A stretch of DNA of 64,000 bases from Leptodactylus fallax (taxonomy: Eukaryota; Chordata; Amphibia; Anura; Leptodactylidae), in NCBI GenBank assembly GCA_947044405.1, contig CAMRHE010000508.1, positions 760,001 to 824,000 of the forward strand, given 5' to 3'. Positions 24,601 through 39,738 of the stretch are shown one piece after another. Made by a program: the position numbers and the translations under genes. Position 1 is the first letter of the stretch; the number at the start of each line of letters is the position of its first letter. Below the pieces are notes generated by a model. It searched no databases and had not been told where the DNA came from. It worked only from the letters and a program-made list of their open reading frames with translations.

Positions 24601-27106
24601 GATCCCTCTACTACTGTACACTACTACACCTAATGCTACCTCCTGTATACAGCACAGCAGCCTCCTTATATACAGGAGTAGAGGCTGGAGGCCGGGATCC
24701 CTCTACTACTGTACACTACTACACCTAATGCTACTCCTCCTGTATACAGCACAGCAGCCTCCTTATATACAGGAGTAGAGGCTGGAGGCCGGGATCCCTC
24801 TACTACTGTACACTACTACACCTAATGCTACTCCTCCTGTATACAGCACAGCAGCCTCCTTATATACAGGAGTAGAGGCTGGAGGCCGGGATCCCTCTAC
24901 TACTGTACACTACTACACCTAATGCTACTCCTCCTGTATACAGCACAGCAGCCTCCTTATATACAGGAGTAGAGGCTGGAGGCCGGGGATCCCTCTACTA
25001 CTGTACACTACTACACCTAATGCTACTCCTCCTGTATACAGCACAGCAGCCTCCTTATATACAGGAGTAGAGGCTGGAGGCGGGGATCCCTCTACTAATG
25101 TACACTACTACACCTAATGCTACTCCTCCTGTATACAGCACAGCAGCCTCCTTATATACAGGAGTAGAGGCTGGAGGCGGGGATCCCTCTACTACTGTAC
25201 ACTACTACACCTAATGCTACTCCTCCTGTATACAGCACAGCAGCCTCCTTATATACAGGAGTAGAGGCTGGAGGCCGGGATCCCTCTACTACTGTACACT
25301 ACTACACCTAATGCTACTCCTCCTGTATACAGCACAGCAGCCTCCTTATATACAGGAGTAGAGGCTGGAGGCCGGGATCCCTCTACTACTGTACACTACT
25401 ACACCTAATGCTACTCCTCCTGTATACAGCACAGCAGCCTCCTTATATACAGGAGTAGAGGCTGGAGGCCGGGATCCCTCTACTACTGTACACTACTACA
25501 CCTAATGCTACTCCTCCTGTATACAGCACAGCAGCCTCCTTATATACAGGAGTAGAGGCTGGAGGCCGGGATCCCTCTACTACTGTACACTACTACACCT
25601 AATGCTACTCCTCCTGTATACAGCACAGCAGCCTCCTTATATACAGGAGTAGAGGCTGGAGGCCGGGATCCCTCTACTACTGTACACTACTACACCTAAT
25701 GCTACTCCTCCTGTATACACCACAGCAGCCTCCTTATATACAGGAGTAGAGGCTGGCGGCCGGGATCCCTCTACTACTGTACACTACTACACCTAATGCT
25801 ACTCCTCCTGTATACAGCACAGCAGCCTCCTTATATACAGGAGTAGAGGCTGGAGGCCGGGATCCCTCTACTACTGTACACTACTACACCTAATGCTACT
25901 CCTCCTGTATACAGCACAGCAGCCTCCTTATATACAGGAGTAGAGGCTGGAGGCCGAGATCCCTCTACTACTGTACACTACTACACCTAATGCTACTCCT
26001 CCTGTATACAGCACAGCAGCCTCCTTATATACAGGAGTAGAGGCTGGAGGCCGGGATCCCTCTACTACTGTACACTACTACACCTAATGCTACTCCTCCT
26101 GTATACAGCACAGCAGCCTCCTTATATACAGGAGTAGAGGCTGGAGGCCGGGGATCCCTCTACTACTGTACACTACTACACCTAATGCTACTCCTCCTGA
26201 ATACAGCACAACAGCCTCCTTATATACAGGAGTAGAGGCTGGAGGCCGGGATCCCTCTACTACTGTACACTACTACACCTAATGCTACTCCTCCTGTATA
26301 CAGCACAGCAGCCTCCTTATATACAGGAGTAGAGGCTGGAGGCCGGGATCCCTCTACTACTGTACACTACTACACCTAATGCTACTCCTCCTGTATACAG
26401 CACAGCAGCCTCCTTATATACAGGAGTAGAGGCTGGAGGCCGAGATCCCTCTACTACTGTACACTACTACACCTAATGCTACTCCTCCTGTATACAGCAC
26501 AGCAGCCTCCTTATATACAGGAGTAGAGGCTGAGGCCGGGATCCCTCTACTACTGTACACTACTACACCTAATGCTACTCCTCCTGTATACAGCACAGCA
26601 GCCTCCTTATATACAGGAGTAGAGGCTGGAGGCTGGGATCCCTCTACTACTGTACACTACTACACCTAATGCTACTCCTCCTGTATACAGCACAGCAGCC
26701 TCCTTATATACAGGAGTAGAGGCTGGAGGCCAGGATCCCTCTACTACTGTACACTACTACACCTAATGCTACTCCTCCTGTATACAGCACAGCAGCCTCC
26801 TTATATACAGGAGTAGAGGCTGGAGGCCGGGATCCCTCTACTACTGTACACTACTACACCTAATGCTACTCCTCCTGTATACAGCACAGCAGCCTCCTTA
26901 TATACAGGAGTAGAGGCTGGAGGCCGGGATCCCTCTACTACTGCACACTACTACACCTAATGCTACTCCTCCTGTATACAGCACAGCAGACTCCTTATAT
27001 ACAGGAATAGAGGCTGGAGGCCGGGATCCCTCTACTACTGTACACTACTACACCTAATGCTACTCCTCCTGTATACAGCACAGCAGCCTCCTTATATACA
27101 GGAGTA
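12669..27106. repeat. 97-bp satellite array, about 149 units
   Basis: Tandem 97-bp units, all in one orientation; for instance the word TCTACTACTG starts at 16461 and 16558. Between 12961 and 27031 there are 145 periods with a net gain of only about 5 bases. The unit contains CTGTATACAG and GGGATCCC palindromes, the words GCTACTCCTCC, CAGCCTCCTTATATACAGG and AGAGGCTGGAGGCC, and a minus-strand TATATAAGG. Inner units (about 16000-22700) are almost identical, while variants cluster at both ends (extra G, CTGGGATCC, GAACAC, CCACAGC, TACCC deletions). The last unit breaks off at about 27106. Since 97 is not divisible by three, open frames are short; no coding role is indicated. Confidence 0.97.
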
Positions 27107-27611
27107 ATGGTAGTATTGTGGCCTCCCTTCTTACTCTAGTAACACTATACAACTGTAATGGTTACATACATAAAATCCAAGGATTCCTCTAGTAATGCTT
27201 GTAGATGATGCTATACTACATCTAGTGCCCACACACCCTGCTAGTAAACATCACTACTTATGTGGATAGTGTTATAGAGATAGTACTAAAGCAAGGGACA
27301 GCTCCTACTACATAGGCTTGCTGTATTACCTCTGCTATACACAGTCCTGTTTCCCCTCAACCAACTACTGTTATACTGTACTAGTATTATTACACAATAA
27401 GTATTACTGCTGCAGACTCCTTATATTCACTCTACTGGATCTAGTTCACACTGTCAGTATTACGGCTCATGCAGTGACCTGTATTACCACAACCTCATCA
27501 GCGTAACAGAAGTAGTATTAACATTAAGAGTATTTATAGTATTACATATGTATTATCTATAAAGAGACTGCTATGGTGATTAATAGTTCTGTATGTGCTA
27601 TATAAATACTA
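27107..27611. other. Non-array gap between the 97-bp and 42/43-bp arrays
   Basis: About 500 bp of AT-rich sequence with no tandem structure. A 62-codon open frame at 27318-27506 (plus) shows no domain or similarity that I recognise. No RNA gene or mobile element seen. Confidence 0.6.
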
Positions 27612-30600
27612 GTCCACTACACTAAAATTACTATTACTACCATTAATACTAGTACTGTCCCCTGAATCATTACTATTACTACCACTAATACTAGTACTGT
27701 CCCCTGAATCATTACTATTACTACCACTAATACTAGTACTGTCCCCTGAATCATTACTATTACTACCACTAATACTAGTACTGTCCCCTGATATCATTAC
27801 TATTACTATCACTAATACTAGTACTGTCCCGTGAATCATTACTATTACTACCACTAATACTAGTACTGTACCTGATATCATTACTATTACTATCACTAAT
27901 ACTAGTACTGTCCCCTGATATCATTACTATTACTACCACTAATACTAGTACTGTCCCCTGAATCATTACTATTAATAATACTAATACTAGTACTGTACCT
28001 GATATCATTACTATTACTATCACTAATACTAGTACTGTCCCCTTATATCATTACTATTACTACCACTAATACTAGTACTGTCCCGTGAATCATTACTATT
28101 ACTACCACTAATACTAGTACTGTCCCCTGATATCATTACTATTACTACCACTAATAGTAGTACTGTCCCCTGATATCATTACTATTACTACCACTAATAC
28201 TAGTACTGTCCCCTGATATGATTACTATTACTACCACTAATACTAGTACTGTCCCCTGAATCATTGCTATTACTACCACTAATACTAGTTCTATACCTGA
28301 TATCATTACTATTACTACCACTAATACTAATACTGTCCCCTGATATCATTACTATTACTACCACTAATACTAGTACTGTCCCCTGAATCATTACTATTAC
28401 TACCACTAATACTAGTACTGTACCCTGATATCATTACTATTACTATCACTAATACTAGTACTGTCCCCTGATATCATTACTATTACTAACACTAATACTA
28501 GTACTGTCCCCTGATATCATTACTATTACTACCACTAATACGAGTTCTGTCCCCTGATATCATTGCTATTACTACCACTAATACTAGTATTGTCCCTTGA
28601 ATCATTACTATTACTACCACTAATACCAGTACTGTCCCCTGAATCATTACTATTACTACCACTAATACTAGTACTGTCTCCTGATATCATTACTATTACT
28701 GCCACTAATACTAGTACTGTCCACTGATATCATTACTATTACTACCACTAATACTAGCACTGTCCCCTGAATCATTGCTATTACTACCACTAATACTAGT
28801 TCTGTCACCTGATATCATTACTATTACTACCACTAATACGAGCGCCTGTCATTACTGTACACCCACGACCCCTGATATCATTACTATCACTACCACTAAT
28901 ACTAGTACTGTCCCCTGAATCATTACTATTACTAACACTAACACTAGTACTGTCCCCTACTATCATTGCTATTACTACCACTTATACTATTACTGTCCCC
29001 TGATATCATTACTATTACTACCACTAATACTAGTACTGTCCCCTGATATCATTAATATAACTGTCACTAATACTAGTACTGTCCCCTGATATCATTACTA
29101 TTACTGTCACTAATACAAGTACTGTCCCCTGAATCATTACTATTACTACCACTAATACTAGTACTGTCCCCTGATATCATTACTATTACTGTCACTAATA
29201 CAAGTACTGTCCCGTGATATCATTACTATTACTACCACTAATATTATTACTGTCCCCTGATATCATTACTATTACTACCACTAATACTAGTACTGTACCC
29301 TGATTTCATTACTATTACTGTAACTAATACTAGTACTGTCCCCTGATATCATTAGTATTACTACCACTAATACTAGTACTGTCCCCTGAATCATTACTAT
29401 TACTACCACTAATACTAGGACTGTCCCCTGATATCATTAATATAACTGTCACTAATACTAGTACTGTCCCCTGATATCATTACTATTACTGTCACTAATA
29501 CAAGTACTGTCCCGTGATATCCTTACTATTACTACCACAAATACTAGTACTGTCCCCTGATATCATTACTATTACTGTCACTAATACTTGTACTACCCGG
29601 TGAAATCATTACTATTACTACCACTAATACTAGTACTGTCCCCTGATATCATTACTATTACTACCACTAATACTAGTACTGTCCCCTGATATCATTGCTA
29701 TTACTACCACTAATACTAGTACTGTCCCTTGAATCATTACCATTACTACCACTAATACTAGTACTGTCCCCTGATATCATTACTATTACTACCACTAATA
29801 CTAGTACTGTCTCCTGATATCATTACTATTACTGCCACTAATAGTAGTACTGTCTCCTGATGTCATTACTATTACTGCCACTAATACTAGTACTGTCCTT
29901 TGATATCATTACTATTACTACCACTAATACTAGTACTGTCCCCTGATATCATTACTATTACTACCACTAATACTAGTACTGTCCCCTGAATCATTGCTAT
30001 TACTACCACTAATACTAGTACTGTCCCCTGAATCATTGTCTATTACTACCACTAATACTAGTACTGTACCCTGATATCATTACTACTACTATCACTAATA
30101 CTAGTACTGTCCCCTGATATCATTACTAATACTACCACTAATACTAGTACTGTTCCCTGAATCATTACTATTACTACCACTAATACCAGTACTGTCCCCT
30201 GATATCATTACTATCACTACCACTAATACTAGTACTGTCCCCTGAATCATTACTATTACTAACACTAACACTAGTACTATCCCCTACTATCATTGCTATT
30301 ACTACCACTTATACTATTACTGTCCCCTGATATCATTACTATTACTACCACTAATACTAGTACTGTCCCCTGATATCATTAATATAACTGTCACTAATAC
30401 TAGTACTGTCCCCTGATATCATTACTATTACTGTCACTAATACAAGTACTGTCCCCTGAATCATTACTATTACTACCACTAATACTAGTACTGTCCCCTG
30501 ATATCATTACTATTACTGTCACTAATACAAGTACTGTCCCGTGATATCATTACTATTACTACCACTAATATTATTACTGTCCCCTGATATCATTACTATT

Positions 30601-33600
30601 ACTACCACTAATACTAGTACTGTACCCTGATTTCATTACTATTACTGTAACTAATACTAGTACTGTCCCCTGATATCATTACTATTACTACCACTAATAC
30701 TAGTACTGTCCCCTGAATCATTACTATTACTACCACTAATACTAGTACTGTCCCCTGATATCATTAATATAACTGTCACTAATACTAGTACTGTCCCCTG
30801 ATATCATTACTATTACTGTCACTAATACAAGTACTGTCCCGTGATATCATTACTATTACTACCACAAATACTAGTACTGTCCCCTGATATCATTACTATT
30901 ACTGTCACTAATACTTGTACTACCCGGTGAAATCATTACTATTACTACCACTAATACTAGTACTGTCCCCTGATATCATTGCTATTACTACCACTAATAC
31001 TAGTACTGTCCCTTGAATCATTACCATTACTACCACTAATACTAGTACTGTCCCCTGATATCATTACTATTACTACCACTAATACTAGTAATGTCCCCTG
31101 AATCATTACTATTACTACAACTAATACTAGTACTGTCTCCTGATATCATTATTATTACTGCCACTAATACTAGTACTGTCCTTTGATATCATTACTATTA
31201 CTACCACTAATACTAGTACTGTCCCCTGATATCATTACTATTACTACCACTAATACTAGTACTGTCCCCTGAATCATTGCTATTACTACCACTAATACTA
31301 GTACTGTCCCCTGAATCATTGTTATTACTACCACTAATACTAGTACTGTACCCTGATATCATTACTATTACTATCACTAATACTAGTAATGTACCCTGAT
31401 ATCATTACTACTACTATCACTAATACTAGTACTGTTCCCTGAATCATTACTATTACTACCACAAATACCAGTACTGTCACCTGATAGCATTACTATTACT
31501 GCCACTAATACTAGTACTGTTCCCTGAATCATTACTATTACTACCACTAATACTAGTACTGTCCCCTGATATCATTACTATTACTGTCACTAATACTAGT
31601 ACTGTCCCGTGATATCATTACTATTACTAACACTAATACTAGTACTGTCCCCTGAATTATTACTAGTACTACCACTAATACTAGTACTGTCCCCTGATAT
31701 CATTAATATAACTGTCACTAATACTAGTACTGTCCCCTGATATCATTGCTATTACTACCACTAATACTAGTACTGTCCCCTGAATCATTACTATTACTAC
31801 CACTAATACTAGTACTGCCCCTAAATCATTACTATTACTACCACTAATACTAGTACTGTCCCCTGCTATCATTACTATTACTACCACTAATACTAGTACT
31901 GTCCCCTGATTTCATTGCTATTACTGCCACTAATACTAGTACTGTCCCCTGATATCATTACTATTACTGTCACTAATACTAGTACTACCCCGGTGAAATC
32001 ATTACTATTACTACCACTAATACTAGTACTGTCCCCCGATATCATTACTCTTACTACCACTAATACTAGTACTGTCCCCTGAATTATTACTATTACTACC
32101 ACTAATACCAGTACTGTCCCCTTATAGCATTACTATTACTGCCACTAATACTAATACTGTTCCCTGAATCATTACTATTACTACCACTAATACTAGTACT
32201 GTCCCGTGATATCATTACTATTACTAACACTAATACTAGTGTCCCCTGAATTATTACTATTACTACCACTAATACTAGTACTGTCCCCTGATATCATTGC
32301 TATTACTACCACTAATACTAGTACTGTCCCCTGAATCATTACTATTACTACCACTAATACTAGTACTGCCCCTAAATCATTACTATTACTACCACTAATA
32401 CGACCCGTACCTACACCACACTGAATACTACCCTGCTATCATTACTATTACTACCACTAATACTAGTACTGTCCCCTGATTTCATTACTATTACTGCCAC
32501 TAATACTAGTACTGTCCCCTGATATCATTACTATTACTGTCACAAATACTAGTACTCCCGAATCATTACTATTACTACCACTAATACTATACGGCCCCTG
32601 AAATCATTACTATTACTAACACTAATACTAGTACTGTCCCCTGATATCATTACTATTACTACCACTAATACTAGTACTGTCCCCTGATATCATTACTATT
32701 ACTGTCACTAATACTAGTACTGTCCCGCTGATATCATTACTATTACTAACCACTAATACTAGTACTGTCCCCTGAATTATTACTATTACTACCACTAATA
32801 CTAGTTCTGTCCCCTGATATCATTAATATAACTGTCACTAATACTAGTACTGTCCCCTGATATCATTGCTATTACTACCACTAATACTAGTACTGTCCCC
32901 TGAATCATTACTATTACTACCACTAATACTAGTACTGCCCCCTGAATCATTACTATTACTACCACTAATACTAGTACTGTACCCTGCTATCATTACTATT
33001 ACTACCACTAATACTAGTACTGTCCCCTGATATCATTACTATTACTGCCACTAATACTAGTACTGTCCCCTGATATCATTACTATTACTGTCACTAATAC
33101 TAGTACTACCCGGTGAAATCATTACTAATACTACCACTAATACTAGTACTGCCCCTCCCCCGATATCATTACTCTTACTACCACTAATACTAGTACTGTC
33201 CCCTGATATCATTGCTATCACTACCACTAATACTAGTACTGTCCCCTGATATCATTACTATTACTACCACTAATACTAGTACTGTCCCGTGAATCATTTC
33301 TATTACTACCACTAATACTAGTACTGTCCCCTGATATCATTACTATTACTACCACTAATACTAGTACTGTCCCCTGATATCATTACTATTACTACCACTA
33401 ATACTAGTACTGTCCCCTGTAAATCATTACATCTTACTAACACTAATACTAGTACTGTCTCCTACTATCAATTGCTATTACTACCACTAATACTATTACT
33501 GTCCCCTGATATCATTACTATTACTACCACTAATACTAGTACTGTCCCCTGATATCATTACTATTACTACCACTAATACTAGTACTGTCCCCTGATATCA

Positions 33601-36600
33601 TTACTATTACTGTCACTAATACCAGTACTGTCCTGTGATATCATTACTATTACTACCACTAATACTAGTACTGTCCCCTGATATCATTACTATTACTGTC
33701 ACTAATACTAGTACTGTACCCTGCTATCATTACTATTACTGTCACTAATACTAGTACTGTACCCTGATATCATTACTATTACTACCACTAATACTAGTAC
33801 TGTCCCCTGATATCATTACTATTACTACCACTAATACTAGTACTGTCCCCTGAATCATTACTATTACTACCACTAATACTAGTACTGTCTTCTGATATCA
33901 TTACTATTACTGCCACTAATACTAGAACTGCCCTTTGATATCATTACTATTACTACCACTAATACTAGTACTGTCCCCTGATATCATTAGTATTACTACC
34001 ACTAATACTAGTACTGTCCCCTGATACAATTACTATTACTACCACTAATACTAGTACGTCCCCTGATATCATTACTATTACTACCACTAATACTAGTACT
34101 GTCCCCTTAATCATTACTATTACTAACGCTAATACTAGTACTGTACCTGATATCATTACTATTACTGCCACTAATACTAGTACTGTCCCCTGATATCATT
34201 ACTATTACTACCACTAATACTAGTACTGTCCCCTGATATCATTACTATTACTACCACTAATACTAGTACTGTCCCCTGAATCATTACTATTACTACAACT
34301 AATACTAGTACTGTCCCCTGATATCATTACTATTACTACCACTAATACTAGTACTGTCCCCTGATATCATTACTATTACTACCACTAATACTAGTACTGT
34401 CCCCTGAATCATTGCTATTACTACCACTAATACTAGTACTGTCCCCAGAATCATTGCTATTACTATCACTAATACTAGTACTGTACCCTGATATCATTAC
34501 TACTACTAACACTAATACTAGTACTGTCCCCTGATATCATTACTAATACTACCACTAATACTAGTACTGTCCCCTGAATCATTACTCCCACTATACTACC
34601 CCAACTAACCCACAATACTACGCCGACAGTACTGCCCTGTCCCCTTATAGCATTACTATTACTGCCACTAATACTAGTACTGTTCCCTGAATCATTACTA
34701 TTACTACCACTAATACTAGTACTGTCCCGTGATATCATTACTATTACTAACACTAATACTAGTGTCCGCTGAATTATTACTATTATTACCACTAATACTA
34801 GTACTGTCCCCTGATATCATTAATATAACTGTCACTAATACTAGTACTGTCCCCTGATATCATTGCTATTACTACCACTAATACTAGTACTGTCCCCTGA
34901 ATCATTACTATTACTACCACTAATACTAGTACTGCCCCTGAATCATTACTATTACTACCACTAATACTAGTACTGTACCCTGCTATCATTACTATTACTA
35001 CCACTAATACTAGTACTGTCCCCTGATTTCATTACTATTACTGCCACTAATACTAGTACTGTCCCCTGATATCATTACTATTACTGTCACAAATACTAGT
35101 ACTACCCGGTGAAATCATTACTATTACTACCACTAATACTAGTCCTTTTCCCCGATATCATTACTATTACTACCACTAATACTAGTACTGTCCCCTGATA
35201 TCATTGCTATTACTACCACTAAAAAAAGTACTGTCCCGTGAATCATTACTATTACTACCACTAATACTAGTACTGTCCCCTGATATCATTACTATTACTA
35301 CCACTAATACTAGTACTGTCCCCTGATATCATTACTATTATTACCACTAATACTAGTACTGTCCCCTGATATCATTACTATTACTACCACTAATACTAGT
35401 ACTGTCCCCTGAATCATTACTATTACTACCTCTAATACTAGTACTTTCCCCTACTATCATTGCTATTACTAACACTAATACTAGTACTGTCCCCTGATAT
35501 CATTACTAATACTACCACTAATACTAGTACTGTCCCCTGAATCATTACTATTACTACCACTAATACCAGTACTGTCCCCTGATAGCATTACTATTACTGC
35601 CACTAATACTAGTACTGTCCCCTGATATCATTACTAATACTACCACTAATACTAGTACTGTCCCCTGAATCATTACTATTACTACCACTAATACCAGTAC
35701 TGTCCCCTGATATCATTACTATTACTGTCACTAATACTAGTACTGTCCCCTGATATCATTACTATTACTGTCACTAATACTAGTACTGTCCCCTGAATTA
35801 TTACTATTACTACCACTAATACTAGTACTGTCCCCTGATATCATTAATATAACTGTCACTAATACTAGTACTGTCCCCTGATATCATTGCTATTACTATC
35901 ACTAATACTAGTACTGTCCCCTGATATCATTGCTATTACTACCACTAATACTAGTACTGTCCCCTGAATCATTACTATTACTGCCACTAATACTAGTACT
36001 GTCCCCTGCTATCATTACTAGTACTACCACTAATACTTGTACTGTCCCCTGATTTCATTACTATTACTGACACTAATACTAGTACTGTCCCCTGATATCA
36101 TTACTATTACTGTCACTAATACTAGTACTACCCGGTGAAATCATTACTATTACTACCACTAATACTAGTACTGTCCCCCGATATCATTACTATTACTACC
36201 ACTAATACTAGTACTGTCCCCTGATATCATTGCTATTACTACCACTAATACTAGTACTGTCCCGTGAATCATTACTATTACTACCACTAATACTAGTACT
36301 GTCCCCTGATATCATTACTATTACTACCACTAATACTAGTACTGTCCCCTGATATCATTACTATTACTACCAGTAATACTATTACTGTCCCCTGAATCAT
36401 TACTATTATTGCCATTAATACTAGTACTGTCCCCTGATATCATTACTATTGCTACCACTAATACTAGTACTGTACCCAGATATTATTACTATTACTACCA
36501 CTAATACTAGTACTGTACCCTGAATCATTACTATTACTACCACTAATACTAGTACTGTCCCCTGAATCATTACTATTACTGCCACTAATACTCGTACTTT

Positions 36601-39600
36601 CCCCTGAATCATTACTATTACTATCACTAATACTAGTACTGCCCCCTAAATCATTACTATTACTACCACTAATACTAATACTGTCCCCTGATATCATTAC
36701 TATTATTACCACTATACTAGTATCCCCTGATATCATTACTATTACCAACACTCTAGTACTGTCCCCTGATATCATTACTATTACTACCACTAATACTAGT
36801 ACTGTCCCCTGATAGCATTACATTACCACCACTAAACTAGTACGTCCCCTGATATCATTACTATTATTACCACTATACTAGTACTATATCCTGATATCTT
36901 TACTATTACTACCACTAATACTAGTACTGCCCCCTGATATTATTACTATTACTACCACTAATACTAGTACTGTCCCCTGATAGCATTACAATTACCACCA
37001 CTAATACTAGTACTGTCCCCTGATATCATTACTATTATTACCACTATACTAGTACTATATCCTGATATCTTTACTATTACTACCACTAATACTAGTACTG
37101 TCCCCTGATATTATTACTATTACTACCAATAGTACTAGTACTGTCCTCTGAAACATTACTAGTAATACCACTAATACTATTACTGTCCCCTGAATCATTA
37201 CTATTACTACCACTAATACTAGTACTGTATGTGAATCAATATTGTTACTGCCACTAATTCTAGTACTGTACTCTGATGACACTACTATTGCTGCCATTAA
37301 TACTAGTACTGTCCCCTGATACCATTACTATTACTACCACTTATACTAGCACTGTCCCCTGAATCATTACTATTACTGCCACTAATACTAGTACTGTCCC
37401 CTGAGTCATTACTATTACTACCACTATTACTAGTACTGTCCCTGAATCAATACTATTACTGCCACTAATACTAGTACTGTACCCTGCTATCATTACTATT
37501 ACTGCCACTAATTCTAGTATTGTCCCCTGATATAATTACTATTACTACCACTAATATTAGTACTGTCCCCTGATATCATTACTGTTACTACTACTCTAAT
37601 CTACTACCACTAATCCTGGTACTGCCACCTGAAATCATTACTATTGTTACTACTGTAAACTATTACCACTAATAATAGTACTGCACCCTGTTATTATTAA
37701 TCGGTAACCTACTACGACTAATACTAGTACTCTGTCCTGGTATCATTACTATTGCTGTAACCTACCACCTTGGATACTAGTACTGCACCCTGCTGTCATT
37801 ACTATTACTTCTACTGTAACTTACTACCACTAATACTAGTACTGTCCTCTGAAAACTTTACTATTACTACTACTTTAATCTACAACCACTAATACTTGTA
37901 GTATACCCTGATATCATTATAAATTATTTTACTTTAAACTACAAGCACTAATGCTAGTAGTTGACCTGGTATACTTGCTATTATTACTACTGTAACCTAC
38001 TATCTCTAAAGTTAATACTGTACCTTGTTATCATCAATATTACTACTACTTTAGTCTACTGCCACTAATACTAATACTGTACCCTGGTATTACTATTACT
38101 ACTTCTGTATCCTTCCACCACTAATTTGAGTACTGAACTTTGATGTAATTACTATTACTACTACTGATACTTATCAATACTAGTAGTAAAATCTTATATC
38201 ATTACTATTGTAACCTACTAATACTATTATTGTACCCTGATTTCTATTACTACTACTGTAATTTAATACCACTAATACTAGTACTGTACCCTGATATCAT
38301 TACTATTACTACCACTAATACTAGTACTGTACCCTGCTATCATTACTATTACTACCACTAATACTAGTACTGTCCCCTGATATTGGTACTATTACTACCA
38401 CTAATACTAGTACTGTCCCCTTATATCATTACTAGTACTGCACCCTGCTATCATTACTATTACGACCACTAATACTAGTACTGTCCCCTCAATCATTACT
38501 ATTACTACCACTAATACTAGTACTGTCCCCTGATATCATTACTATTACTACCACTAATACTAGTACTGCACCCTGCTATCATTAATATTACTACTACTAA
38601 TACTAGTACTGTCCCCTGATATCATTACTATTACTACCACTAATATTAGTAATCTCTCCTGTTATCATTACTATTACTACCACTAATACTTGTACTGTCC
38701 TCTGATATAATTACTATTACTGTCACTAATATTAGTACTGTCCCCTGATATCATTATTATTACTACCACTAATATTAGTAATTTATCTTGTTATCATTAC
38801 TATTACTACCACTAATACTAGCACTTTCCCCTCAATCATTACTATTACTACCACTAATACTAGTACTGTCTTGAGATATCATTATTATTACTACCACTAA
38901 TACTAGTATTGTCCACTGATAATTACTATTACTGTCACTAATAATAGTACTGTCCCCTGATATCATTTCTATTACTACCACTAATATTAGTAATGTATCT
39001 TGTTATCATTACTATTACTACCACTAATACTAGTACTGTCCCCTCAATCATTACTATTACTACCACTAATTCTAGTACTGTCCCCTCAATCATTACTATT
39101 ACTACCACTAATACTAGTACTGTCTTGAGATATCATTATTATTACTACCACTAATACTAGTACTGTCCCCTGATAATTACTATTACTGTCACTAATATTA
39201 GTACTGTCCTCTGATATCATTACTATTACTACCACTAATATTAGTAATGTATCTTGTTATCATTACTATTACTACCACTAATACTAGCACTGTCCCCTCA
39301 ATCATTACTATTACTACCACTAATACTAGTACTGTCTTGTGATATCATTATTATTACTACCACTAATACTAGTACTGTCCCCTGATAATATTACTATTAC
39401 AATCACTAATACTAGTACTGTCTCCTGATAATATTACTATTACAATCACTAATACTAGTACTCTCCCGATATCATTACTATTACTACTACTAATACTTGT
39501 ACTGTCTTGTGATATCATTATTATTACTACCACTAATACTAGTACTGTCCCCTAATAATATTACTATTACTACCACTAATACTACTACTTTCCCCTGATA

Positions 39601-39690
39601 GCATTACTATTACTACTACTAATACTACTACTGTACCCTTCTATAATTACTACTACTAATGTTACCTACGACCACTAGTAATACTATAAA

Positions 39691-39738
<48 letters not shown>

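Noticed and set aside
12669..27106. An rDNA or histone-type tandem gene array
   Set aside because: The unit is only 97 bp, has no coding frame and no resemblance to rRNA or snRNA genes.
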